DNA of 64,000 bases from Cichorium intybus (Eukaryota; Streptophyta; Magnoliopsida; Asterales; Asteraceae): contig CM042012.1 in assembly GCA_023525715.1 (NCBI GenBank), positions 62,245,705 through 62,309,704 on the forward strand, read 5' to 3'. Both the position numbers and the translations under genes were made by a program. The notes under the pieces were generated by a model. That model worked only from the letters and a program-made list of their open reading frames with translations, was not told where the DNA came from and did no database searches. Below, piece after piece: positions 43,558 through 53,689 of the stretch. The first letter of the stretch is position 1. Every line of letters starts with the position of its first letter.

Positions 43558-44150
43558 TGTTGGTGATTTGTAAAATTACCAATATGTATTTAAGTGTAAT
43601 GGATTAATTTTGTTGACCTAATGTGATCTTGACAAACATTAAACAAGTAAGGAAGGTGTGGAGTAGACACTTGTTTGAATTTGATCAAGTTACAAAGTAA
43701 ACTGTCAGGTAGAAATTCAACTTTCCAAAAATTAGTCTGACACGACCCGTGTCAAAATTACACGACGCGTGTAAGTTTCTGCATTTTGACAGAAGCAAGT
43801 TTGAGGCATTACACGACCCGTGTCAGAATTACACGACTCGTGTAAGTTTCTGCATTTTGACAGAGGCAAGTTTGAGGCATTACACGACCCGTGTAAGGCA
43901 TTACACGACCCGTGTCAAGATTACACGGGCCGTGTAACGCGCCCAGTGACAGTTTTTGACATGTTTTATAGTCGTTTTGGTCATTTTTCTAGGTACGAAA
44001 ACATTATCTTTCTCTCATTCTCTGGTCTAGAATTCACTCTGAATCTTATCCATTCAAAGATTTGATTGTACCATCAAAATACTTTGATTTGAAAGTGATT
44101 CTAACACGATTTTCAGAGATCCAAGCCATTGTTCATCCCCATTTCTAACA
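43558..44150 (+). repeat. 3' LTR of element C
   Basis: 593 bp, matching 38367-38980 apart from a few substitutions and the shorter palindromic array. Confidence 0.93.
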
Positions 44151-44155
44151 GAATT

Positions 44156-45127
44156 GGCCAACACCACCTGACAGTCCGTCCAAAGACGACAGTGACATGT
44201 CTTTTTGTAAAATTCATATCTCTTACATCCTTTGGACTTATGAGGAGTTCCTTATGGTTCTGGAAACCTAAGCCATTGTAGTTTCTTGCAAAATTATTTA
44301 AGCCTATGTTTAGGTTGTGTATTTTGGAGTAATTTAGTCCCGAACAGCACGACTATTTTAGAGACCTTGCTGTGATTACTCCTTTCTCATTTCTTAGTTT
44401 CACAACTTCACTCTTCTAACCTTTAGTTCTATTTAGGTGAAGCCTTGAAGTTTGCACAAGATTGGTAGCCTTATATTGACTCATATCTGTTACTCACTCA
44501 CTCAAGGTGAGTTCTCTCACACCGTTGTATTAATTTTTATGTTTGCTTGTTAGCTCGTGTGTAATTGTTTAGAATTAATATTTAAAGCATGCTATATTAT
44601 TATTCTAAAATCGTACATGTGCACTGTATGTAATTGATTATTACTATGAGGGGTAGTTAGGTAAGATCACCAACGTTATACTCTTTATGAGGTGCGGGGA
44701 TCGAGGCCAAAGGACACGGGATTTACCCGGTACGGCTCAAACCTACAAGTCCGCCCTATTTTATATAAGCAATGATTCGTTCTTTGCTTAGTTTTTATAA
44801 TTATAATTGAAAATGGATTAGGGCTGGTAAATGTGAATATTGATATGATGTTTGTCTTTGAATTCACTAAGCTTTGCTTACGGTTTCCCTAAACATTTTT
44901 TAGGTGTCAAGATCAAGGAGGCTGGGGCTTGATTGGAGCACCGGGATTGCCACTACTAGGAGAATTTCCATTTTTGGGACATTATTATTATTTTGCTTCC
45001 GCATTTCATTATGTTTTTTTGTCATAAGTTGGTTTGGGATATTTATCTTTTGTAAACTCATAGCATCTTTGTATAAAAGTTGTTTTATTAAAGTTCAAAT
45101 AATTTGCGAAAAATTTTGGGTGTTACA
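44156..45127 (+). repeat. 3' LTR of B, second part
   Basis: It resumes after the second GAATT and ends GGGTGTTACA, next to the second TTTGC. It contains the splice donor AGGTGAGT at 44505-44512 and a pyrimidine-tract acceptor (catttttTAG) ending at 44903; the 5' copy has CAG at 33284-33286. Confidence 0.9.
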
Positions 45128-45132
45128 TTTGC

Positions 45133-46016
45133 TAAGCTTGTCTCGTGAGTTGCTAATCTAGAGTTATTGCAAATATTATGTGCATATATTGAGTTTGAGT
45201 TGTTGGTAGTGTGATGAGTTCTGGGAAGTAGTATATGAGTCCTTTTTAGTGTTATGTTATGAGTTATTACCTGTTATAAATGAGTGTTAGCCTTTGAGAA
45301 TACTTAAATACTAAAATTGGTAGAGATAAGCATTTCAGACAAGATAGAGCCGCTATCTATAGAAGATAGAGGCCCTATCTCGCGTGATCAGACCCCTTTT
45401 ATTCGTGAAATTTCATTTCGAGTGGGATATTTCCCAAATCAATTCCAGTGGCGACTACGTCCATATTCCACCAAATTAATCAAGGGGAAACATTTAAAAG
45501 TTGAGATAGATCAAGTCTAACATCATAATTGCGTTCTTAATTCATTAATCCCAGAGGTACGTGATTTTGATTGAGTTTTGGGGTTTTTGAAACCGTAAGT
45601 GTTTAATTCACGAAATTGAGTCGTTCTTGTGATGTATGATGTTAGTATATGACAGTAGAGTGTTTTCCTTGTCCTTTGGTATGATAAATTCTGAGTTTTC
45701 ATGGTTGAATGAGTAAAGTCGTGATTTTGAGGACTTTAGCATAGATAGCGCCCCTATATTTAAAAATAGCGACTCTATTGAGATACCGCCTCTATCTTCC
45801 CTAAACAGAAATTTTGTATATTTTAAATGGCTTAACCTTTTAAGCCAAGCCCTTGGGGATTTGTGAGGATGATTGTGAGTACCTCTTTGTCGTTTTACCC
45901 CAGCTATTACATTAGGAAGGAGTCTAATGCGAGAAGCTCGGGTGTAATACATACGGATCCACCCCCAGGTGAGTACTCTCTAGTACTTGAGTAGAGTTAC
46001 ATTTTGTTGTATGTAG

Positions 46017-46076
<60 letters not shown>

Positions 46077-46838
46077 ATGATGTTACTGTGGCAGCTGAGA
46101 AGTAGAGTGGTATTGTATTCTATGGATGACAATAGGTGAGTTGAGTATAAATACTGAATATAAGAGTAGGTATATGCTGGCGTGGTTGATTTAAAGAGTA
46201 ACTGAGTCTGATTGTTACAGCCATGAGGGTTGTTATAATTGAGTGTAGTTGATTGTGGAAGGAGTACATGCGAGTGTATGATTGAGTTTAAAAGCAGTAC
46301 CAGTTGTAGTACTTATTGTTGAGTTGATGTTTGCTAATAATTAGCTGGTGTTTGAAAAGCTAATGTGTTTTTAGGTTTTAGAGATAAAGATGAGATATAT
46401 ACTTGCTAATGAGATTAGCAACAACGGTTGATAAAGAGCTTATGAAATGAGAAAGATTGGTGGAGTGTGTTGTAATATTTGGTTGATACCATATCTTTAT
46501 ATATCTATATACTAACACATCTTGTGTTGATGTTGAGCAGGGAGATTATTCACTAAGCTTTTTATAAGCTTACACTTGAGCTGTATGTTGTTTTGCAGGT
46601 ATACATAGCAGTGATAGAGGAAGGCATGCGATAAATAGAGATGGACAACTTAGAGTCTGTCCTTTAGACGTGTTAGATTTTATTTGTAATGCCTGGTCTA
46701 TTTTATAAGGACCTTTTATGTAATTAATAATTTTGATAACATCTTGTTTTCGCGGTTTGAGTACTAGTATACCCATTTTTGATGTGTTTTCTGTTTAAAA
46801 TTTTTGGGTATACTTTGTATGAGAAACCGGGCGTTACA
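45133..46838 (+). repeat. 5' LTR of A, main part
   Basis: It continues from 31567 and aligns with 56777 onward. It ends GGGCGTTACA. It contains gatag/ctatc palindromes (45340-45380), splice donor AGGTGAGT at 45967-45974, acceptor ttttgcag ending at 46598, and a (TA)n run. Confidence 0.87.
46019..46073 (+). repeat. (TA)n microsatellite in the 5' LTR of A
   Basis: About 27 TA units without interruption. The equivalent site in the 3' LTR (57685-57698) has only a short tatatatgtg, so the expansion postdates insertion of A. Confidence 0.95.
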
Positions 46839-48237
46839 AGTTGGTATCAGAGCAGTGGTTTAAGTGAACTAGGTCTTTGAGTGTAGAGTCCTAGACTTGA
46901 ACTGATGAGAGAGCCCCTATCACATGCTTGGAAAAGATACTGCTGCAGATGTTGGTGTATGATTTGAGTATAACTTTTATGTTATATTTGTTATTATTTA
47001 TATCTTTATGTGTAAATATAGATATGGAGTCAGATGAAGAATAAGTTGATGAATTGGCTACAGGCGGTTGTACCAACAGTGAATGATGAAATGAGATTTT
47101 GGTTGATATGAGATATTAGCTAATGAGGAGACGGGAATTTCAGTTGATAGTGATATATCATCTGAATATGAGATGAGATACTATCTGAGATGAGATCCCA
47201 GCTGATGATGAGATTCCAGCTGATGATGATAGGAGATCCCAGCTGGTGGTAAGATTACAGCTGATGATGAGATGAGATTCCAGCTGATGGCAAGATTTCA
47301 AATGAGGATGAGATGAGATCCCAGTTGAGGTGAAATTCCAACTGATGATAAGAATGAGTATGAGTATGAGCATGAGCTAAGAGTTGAGATATGTGAGTGT
47401 AGCTTATTACACTTAAGAGTTAAGAACTGAGATATGTGGGTGTAGCTGATTACACTCAAGAGTTCAGAGTTGAGATACATGAGAATTTTTGTCCCTTTTG
47501 TAGATTGATGGTTGTGTATGTTATTTTTAGAATTGTGTATATTATATTTTTTTTGTATTTGTGAATAATGTAACAGAAGTATCATGTAACAAGTGCGTAT
47601 TATGTGTATGCCCTAGTAGCAGATTGTGTTATGTGTGAGGAACCATATTGCATTACTAATGTTATGAATTGTGATGCAAATAAGTTGTAAGTAATTATAA
47701 TTGGCCTAGATAGCCAAAGAGCATGGGTTAAAGAGATTGAGAATCGTTGCTGTTAATTGAGTTGAGAATGTGACTGAGTACATTAATTGACTGAGATAGT
47801 CAAAGAGTATGAGTTAAGTATGAGTATGAGTGTGAGTATGAGTAAAGTATAAATTGAGTATGAGTTTAGAGAGAGTATGAGTTGAGAAGGAGTATGAGTT
47901 GAGAAGGAGAATGAGTTGAAAGAGATTTTGAGTTATTGTCGATAGTTGAGTTGTGAGTGTGATTGATCACACTAAATGGCTGAGATAGCCAACAAAGTAC
48001 GAGTCGAGAGAAAGATTGTAAGTGTGTAGCTGATTGCACATTACAACTGATATTGGTAAGATATGTTGAATGTTGAGCCTTTGGGCTTGAGGGTTTCTAT
48101 AGGCCTTTGTGGCTAGTGTGGCGGTGAGTCCTTGTTACCTAATACCGTGAGATAGCGTTGAGTGGTAATTTTAGAGGACGATAATGGGTACAGTGAGAGA
48201 GTGTTGAGCTATGAGACCGAGGGACGGTACGAGGTAC
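46839..48237 (+). other. Internal region of A, left part, non-coding
   Basis: The PBS TGGTATCAGAGC (46842-46853) is perfect. The following 1.4 kb is rich in GA/TGA: diverged direct repeats of gatgagattccagctgatg at 47155-47350 and of gagtatgagttgagaag near 47830-47900. No gag or other protein motif was recognised. Confidence 0.65.
46842..46853 (+). promoter_or_regulatory. Primer-binding site of A
   Basis: TGGTATCAGAGC is perfectly complementary to the end of plant initiator tRNA-Met, three bases after the LTR. Confidence 0.9.
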
Positions 48238-49198
48238 TGACAATGCCTAGTAATATCAAGTATTTTAGTCGTTGTTGAGCCCTATTCTTAGTGAAATTAT
48301 ATCATAGATGCTTTGGTATTCTCACTTTTTATGTCAGTGCTTGTTTGGAAAGAAATGGTATAAACAGGGGCCAAAAGCGTACAAAATGGAAGAAGTTGAA
48401 GATAAAGACAAATCAGTCGAATTCGGACGCGCACCACGGGATTCACAAAGGCGCGACGCAGTGATGAGGCGGCGGAGAAATTTCAAATGCCGAGACAACG
48501 GGGATAAACCCATGTGCGCAGCGCGGTTGCTTAATTTTTGCAACTATAAATAGAGGGTTTTAGGTCGAAAAAATCAGCAAAGACCTGGAATAGGAACGAC
48601 TCCCAAGTCTATTTGCCTCCGAGTTTTAGCTTCAGCGACCATCATTTGGTATTTTTATATTTTTCTCTTTAATTTTTAATTAGTTTCATAGTTAGTAGTG
48701 TTTGGCTAGCGTCTTTAGGAGTGACAACCATTGATACTTAGTCTTAGTTTCTGTTTTGGATATTTGGGTTATTGTTTTGAACCTTTTGGGATCTGAGTTT
48801 TTTGGTTAATGAATCATTTGGTTATTAGTAATTGCTTCTTTTCGGTATTTTATGTTTTGGAATGAATTTTTGGATGTTTGCTTGTGATTGGATGTTGATC
48901 TAATCTTAATTGTTCTGAATTTCAATTCTGATTTCAGTAACCAATTAGGATTAGTTGCTGGTTTGGACTTTAGTTTAGTGAATGCTTGTTTGGAATTATT
49001 GGAATTTATGATTTTTGGGATTATTCGGGGTATAAGTCGGAAACTAGATCCTCTGGCTGTAGCTGTGACATTACAGTTGGTAATCTATTGCCTACATTAA
49101 CCACGTAACTCCTGTGGATCGACCCTGACTTCCACTGTGCTAAGTGAGAGTGAGGTTATTTTACTATTTTTGACCGCATGACGACCGCTGCGATGTCA
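48238..49198 (+). repeat. 5' LTR of element D
   Basis: TGACAATGCCTAGTAATATC .. GCGATGTCA, 961 bp. TATA box at 48545-48552. It has a CG-rich stretch at 48425-48535. It is shorter than the 3' LTR, largely because a CG-rich segment near 48510 is deleted. Confidence 0.93.
48545..48552 (+). promoter_or_regulatory. TATA box in the 5' LTR of D
   Basis: TATAAATA in aactataaatagagggtt, preserved in the 3' LTR (54019-54026) and in the related LTR of E (58455-58462). Confidence 0.75.
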
Positions 49199-49203
49199 AA
49201 TTT

Positions 49204-49221
49204 TGGCGCCGTTGCCAGGGA
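49204..49221 (+). promoter_or_regulatory. Primer-binding site of D
   Basis: TGGCGCCGTTGCCAGGGA differs by one base from the site in E (TGGCGCCGTTGCCGGGGA), the usual Athila PBS, attributed in the family to tRNA-Asp. Confidence 0.88.
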
Positions 49222-49318
49222 GTTGTGAGCTTGAGAGTAGGCGATCTGTAGGATCTGTTTTCTGATTTTTGATGTTTGATTTTAGTTCGCTGATTTTTGG
49301 TATGTGTGCATCCTCATA

Positions 49319-50380
49319 ATGGGTGATTATATGTACCCGGATCAGTATTATGAGTATTATGAAAATCTGGCCGACAACTATTGCGATGATGATTGCTACA
49401 ATGGATCATTCGATGACAATGGATGGCGGATCGAGGAGCCGTCTCAACCTGAAAATTCTATAACTTGGGCCCAAGTATTGGAGCTCATGGCTGACACCCA
49501 CCAAGTTCAGAAGGATCAGGCGGATGTTCTTGAAAGAGTGCAAGCTTCTTTAGATAGGTTAGAGAAAAGTTGGAAATATCCGCCAGAACCTGAGGCGAGT
49601 GATTTTTATATCAATGATAATGTGGGTGAACTTGCATCACCCGAATATGTGATGGAAGGGCATGCACCTTGGGAAAGTCAAGAGACCACTGAGATGGTCG
49701 AAACGGTTGTTGAGGAAGAGGTTGTAGGTGACAATGCTACTTCTGCCTCAACAGCTTTTGATGTTTTTGATGTTTTTGAAAATGTTGAGCTGGTGATGAG
49801 TGAATCCATACCATCACCAGACAATTTGGTTAAGGAGGGTGTTTTGGAGGAGGCTGTAAGTGACAGTACAGACCCCAGCCCAACGATTCCCGAAATTGTT
49901 GAAGTTGTTGATACTATTGGGGAAGGGGGTGTACATGACAATACTACCCCCGAACCTATAATTTTTGAAAATTTTGAGTATTTTGAAAGTAAGGATCTGG
50001 TGATGGGTGACTTTATACCACCACCAAATCAAACCAGTCGCTCACTCTTCGTGCCGATCCACCTGTTGGACGATGACCAAGATGATGATGCCGACGAGTT
50101 GGTTTTTGAAAACAATAAACATGATTTTTTCGCCACTCATGATCCGTTCATGAATGGAAAATTAGATGTAATCAATACCATCGATGAAGACATATGGAAG
50201 CATCCCAATATGTTGTCTTTCGATCCCATTCGATTGGAAAATTTTTATTGGTACTGCAAGCCAAAATTGCAAACTGAAGATAACACGCAATATGTGAACA
50301 ACAAACGAGGCGCAAAAACAACTACTGGGAGCAGCATTGGGCACGCACCACGTCAAATTCGTGATCTTGAAGAGATATAG
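49319..50380 (+). CDS. Acidic ORF of unknown function in element D
   Basis: 353 codons, fully open. The chosen start is ATG 49319 (MGDYMYPDQYYEYYENLADN); the frame is open slightly upstream but without ATG. The N-terminus is rich in Tyr/Asp. Residues 50-85 (LELMADTHQVQKDQADVLERV) look helical, possibly coiled coil. Residues 95-240 are strongly acidic and contain a repeated module: DNATSAS..FENVELVMSESIPSP (about 137-167) and DNTTPEP..FESKDLVMGDFIPPP (about 205-236). The C-terminal part carries DPIRLENFYWYCKPKL. I do not recognise the protein. Its position right after the PBS is that of gag, but no gag or zinc-knuckle motif is seen. Confidence 0.75.
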   Translation: MGDYMYPDQYYEYYENLADNYCDDDCYNGSFDDNGWRIEEPSQPENSITWAQVLELMADTHQVQKDQADVLERVQASLDRLEKSWKYPPEPEASDFYINDNVGELASPEYVMEGHAPWESQETTEMVETVVEEEVVGDNATSASTAFDVFDVFENVELVMSESIPSPDNLVKEGVLEEAVSDSTDPSPTIPEIVEVVDTIGEGGVHDNTTPEPIIFENFEYFESKDLVMGDFIPPPNQTSRSLFVPIHLLDDDQDDDADELVFENNKHDFFATHDPFMNGKLDVINTIDEDIWKHPNMLSFDPIRLENFYWYCKPKLQTEDNTQYVNNKRGAKTTTGSSIGHAPRQIRDLEEI

Positions 50381-50479
50381 AAGGAAGGATCGAGCTTAGA
50401 GGTTCAAAGCTACCTCCAAGCACTCACGGGAATTAATCAGAAGACGGCAATCGGGCAGCAGCAGAAGAACCGGCAGGCC

Positions 50480-50950
50480 ATTCGATCCAGGAAAGCTGAA
50501 GGAGCATGTGGGCAACGAAGGGACGGTGGTGATTGGAAATCAGCAAAGAAAGAAGGCGTACGATCCACCGTAGCTGAAGTAGGAATAGTCTGTCTGGCTG
50601 AAGACGTTAAACTTAGCGCTTGTTGGGAGGCAACCCATCTTTCATAGGTTAGGTGCATTATTTGTTAGGAATAATTAGGAAGATTATATCATCGTCATTG
50701 CAGGTGTTATTGGTCCAAGGCAAGCTGAAGGAGCATGTGGGCAACGAAGGGACGGTGGTGACTGGCAATCCGCAAAGAAAGAAGGCGTACGATCCACCGT
50801 AGCTGAAGTAGGAATAGCCCGTCTGGCTAAAGACGTTAAACTTAGCGCTTGTTGGGAGGCAACCCATCTTTCATAGGTTAGGTGCTTTATTTCTTAGGAG
50901 TAATTAGGAAGATTATATCATCGTCATTGCAGGTGTTATTGGTCCAAGGC
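50480..50950 (+). repeat. Tandem duplication of about 229 bp in element D
   Basis: aagctgaaggagcatgtggg recurs at 50493 and 50722 with the sequence between largely repeated. Each copy holds TTGTTGGGAGGCAACCCA (50620-50637 and 50849-50866), which can form a small hairpin. Similar GGGAGGCAACCC blocks are familiar between pol and the extra ORF of Athila-type elements. Confidence 0.88.
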
Positions 50951-51542
50951 AAGTGTGGGGTCGTTTTTGACAGAGATTGATTTTTGAAGACCGCGTCGCG
51001 GTCAGGCGATTTGCGCGCCGCGGGGTCGTAAACCAACCCGATGCGCAAGGGTTGATTTGGGAACACGCGTGTCGCGGTTTGCTCATATCCGCGCCGCGGG
51101 AAATGATCGGTCGGTTTTCTTCGATAAAAAGGTAAGCCGCGACACTATTCACACACACCCACGCCGCCGAGCTCTGATCATCGAAAATTTTCTCGTGTTT
51201 ATTCTTTCTCATTTCATTCCCGCGATCAAGGTATGTAATTCTAATTAGTTTGTACTTGTTAGAACTAGCGATTAGGCAGAAAAATTGGTTGATTTCTCCA
51301 AAACTCAAAAACTTAGAAATTGGCAACGCTGACTCTTAGGGTGTTTATTTTGCCAAATAATGACCCTAGATGAGTTAGTAGATGCCTAGGCTACCTTGTA
51401 GTGCATTTGGATTGAGTTTAAACAGGTTAAATCGTGATTTTGCGTTTGAAATTTGGAACAGCCGCTCGCCGCGGCGGCCGTGGTTCGGTGGGGAAGAAAA
51501 GGATTTATTTTGTAAATTTTTTTTTGAGGCTGTTTTGTGCAG
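50951..51542 (+). other. Leader of the second ORF of D
   Basis: Non-coding, with CG-rich patches (50985-51110, cgcgccgcgg repeats) and a PPT-like aagtgtggggt at 50951-50961. Confidence 0.55.
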
Positions 51543-52727
51543 ATGTCTTTCAGACTTGACCACCCATTCCTCCAGTTCTCTGAGGGACCAGATAGCTCAG
51601 TAGAGTATGCCGCGAGGAGAGATGCACTTACTAGTCGTCGGGTTCTTGAGGCGACGATCATTGACCGCGACATTTTGAGGGATGCTGGGCTCTGGGCTGA
51701 GATCGAGCCATTTCTCCACCGCACATGGACTCACGAGGATGCTTCATTCACATGTCGTGGCTGGGACAGGCTCATGGCCACCCAGGACGATGTTGTGTAC
51801 ACCGAGCTTCTTTTAGAGTTTCTCTCGACGGTCTGTTTTTCACCGGGTTCGACGGAGGCCAGGTCCAAGCTTGTTCGATTCCGATTGGGGGGGAGTCCCC
51901 AGGGAGTGCAGTCTCCGAGATTTTGGGAGACGCACGGGCATCTACACGGAGGCGGACCTCCAACACCGATACTTCACGCAGTTCTTGCACGCGTGCATCC
52001 AGGGGCAGCCCGAGAGAGATGCCAATCCAGCTGTTTGGGCACCGTTGTCCAACGTACATTTTGAGGCGGGGTCGGCCAAGGAGAGCCAGCTCCGCAACCC
52101 GCTTCACCGGCTCATGCACCGTATTGTCACCACCTCTATCATGCATAGGGAGGGGGACGAGAAGGTGTCTGATGAGGACATGACGTATCTCTGGGTGCTC
52201 CTTGACCCCTCCAGGTTCCTCCACCTCCCGTTTGCCTTAGCTGTCTCTCTCTCCACCGTGCGACGGGTGCATCTTCCAGTAGTCCTTTGGCCCGCGGGCA
52301 TTACATCACCCGCCTGGCCCGTTCGTACCGGATCCTTACTGCCGCGACCGTGGCATCTTTGACTGCTTTACCTCCAGTTCGCACATCGGTGCGAGCCCTG
52401 GAGAACATGGGGCTGATCGAGCAGCAGCGCCCAGGCCAGTACTTGAAGGTGGCGACTAAGGCACCCCAGGCTCCCCAGCCAGCCTACGCCCAGCCAGGCA
52501 GGAGACGCCGGAGACCGGCAGCACCAGTGGAGCCACAGCCACAGCAGGAGGAGGCGACAGAGCTCGGACGATTGCAGCATCGGGTCGCTAGGATTGAGGA
52601 CCAGCTGGAGTGGATTGGGGAGGTACTTTTGGAGATGGCCACCCAGCAGGGACGATGCCCCCGACCATTCCCAGCCCGAGCCCACGATCATGAGGCAGGA
52701 TCTTCTAGGCCACCCGGTGGCGATTGA
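51543..52727 (+). pseudogene. ATHILA ORF1-like protein of element D
   Basis: The start is ATG 51543 (MSFRLDHPFLQFSEG). Conserved features of the plant ATHILA ORF1 family appear in order but in three frames: CRGWDRLMATQDDVVYTELL with LEFLSTV, then ECSLRDFGRRTGIYTE, then LRNPLHRLMHRIVTTSI, DMTYLWVLLDPSRFLHL and ARGHYITRLARSYRILTAA. A basic, Pro/Gln-rich tail ends in a coiled-coil-like ELGRLQHRVARIEDQLEW. The first shift is at the G7 run 51887-51893, the second in the TC run near 52243-52253. Function in the family is unknown. Confidence 0.85.
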
Positions 52728-53689
52728 TGTATTTTTCTTTTCATTTTTTGGGATATATGTACTGTACTTATGATGCTACTATCTTTTTGCTTGTTTATAT
52801 TTTATTTGTTTTTGTTTGCATTTAATGTTATGTTGAGTCATGCATGTGATACCAATTGGAGTTGTTTCAAGTAAGTGTGGGGTCACCGTGCCCCCTCCAC
52901 ATGCATTGACCACCGGCGCGTTTACTGTTGCGCCACAACTCCCGAATGCTGAATCGAGGACTTTTTGTGCGAGTTTGTGTACCTGTGACAATCAAGCAGT
53001 CTACCGTGAAAGGGGTAACTCTTTCTTCCTAGTTCTAAAATTATTTTTGTACAACGGGGACGTTGTACGGTTTTAAGTGTGGGGTGTGGACGGTCGAAAG
53101 AGTATTTTTGAAATTTTTGCGGGAAATGACCAGGTTTCAAAATTTTTGCAATTTTCTCAAAATTTTTAATAGATTGTAATGTTGAAACAAATAGTTTCTG
53201 AATGTTTAGTTGTTATCATGCTATTAGTTTAGTCAAACAAGTTGAGTTTTAGGAGTTAGACGATTGGAATGTTTTAGGATTGGAATTTAGGAAGAAATTG
53301 GCAATCAGTGGCCTTTGTTGTTCGAGCCGGTAGGTCTAAAATGGGTGGACCTTACGCACCTTACCACCTAAGATCATCTGGTCTGGGATGGTATTTCTGA
53401 AAGCTCGCTACACGAACATCATCGAAAGTCATGGACAATTCTTTAATGGCCTTTAGAATCTGAATAAGTACGTACACTTCGTTGTGGACAGAAAATTTGT
53501 AATCAAGGGCTCTCGAGAAGTCGTAAATTCCAAAGAATATTCCAATTATGTTTTCACGAACTATTTCACTCTAACACTTAGGGCAATAAGCTTTGAAATT
53601 AAACACATTCAAAAATTGTTTGAGTCTGTATTAAAATTTGTTAAAAACTCTCTTGCTTGGGGACAAGCAAGGCACAAGTGTGGGGTGTT
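52728..53689 (+). other. 3' untranslated part of D with repeated PPT-like motifs
   Basis: No ORF of note. aagtgtggggt occurs at 52873-52883, 53075-53085 and 53676-53686; the last lies 3 bp before the 3' LTR and is the likely functional polypurine tract. Confidence 0.75.

Larger units (their letters stand above)
38367..44150 (+). mobile_element. Ty1/copia element (C), nearly intact, nested in the LTR of B
   Basis: It is 5784 bp, with LTRs 38367-38980 and 43558-44150 and a perfect GAATT duplication (38362-38366 and 44151-44155). One gag-pol frame starts 24 bp after the 5' LTR and is broken only once, by an 11-bp duplication at 41777-41798. All catalytic motifs are present. It is the best preserved element in the window and inserted after B. 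Confidence 0.95.
31568..45127 (+). mobile_element. Tekay-like Ty3/gypsy element (B) with rearranged 5' LTR, nested in the LTR of A
   Basis: A perfect TTTGC duplication flanks it (31563-31567 and 45128-45132). Parts: inverted LTR segment 31568-32923, forward LTR segment 32924-33509, PBS, protease, RT, RNase H, integrase, polypurine tract, 3' LTR 36964-38366 plus 44156-45127. Copia element C sits in the 3' LTR. Without C it is about 7.8 kb. gag is missing. The left outer end begins TGTAACACCC, the complement of the LTR 3' end, so both outer ends are U5 ends. Confidence 0.88.

Noticed and set aside
47155..47350. Coding repeats in the internal region of A
   Set aside because: The gatgagattccagctgatg repeats are irregular in length and frame and contain stops in all frames.
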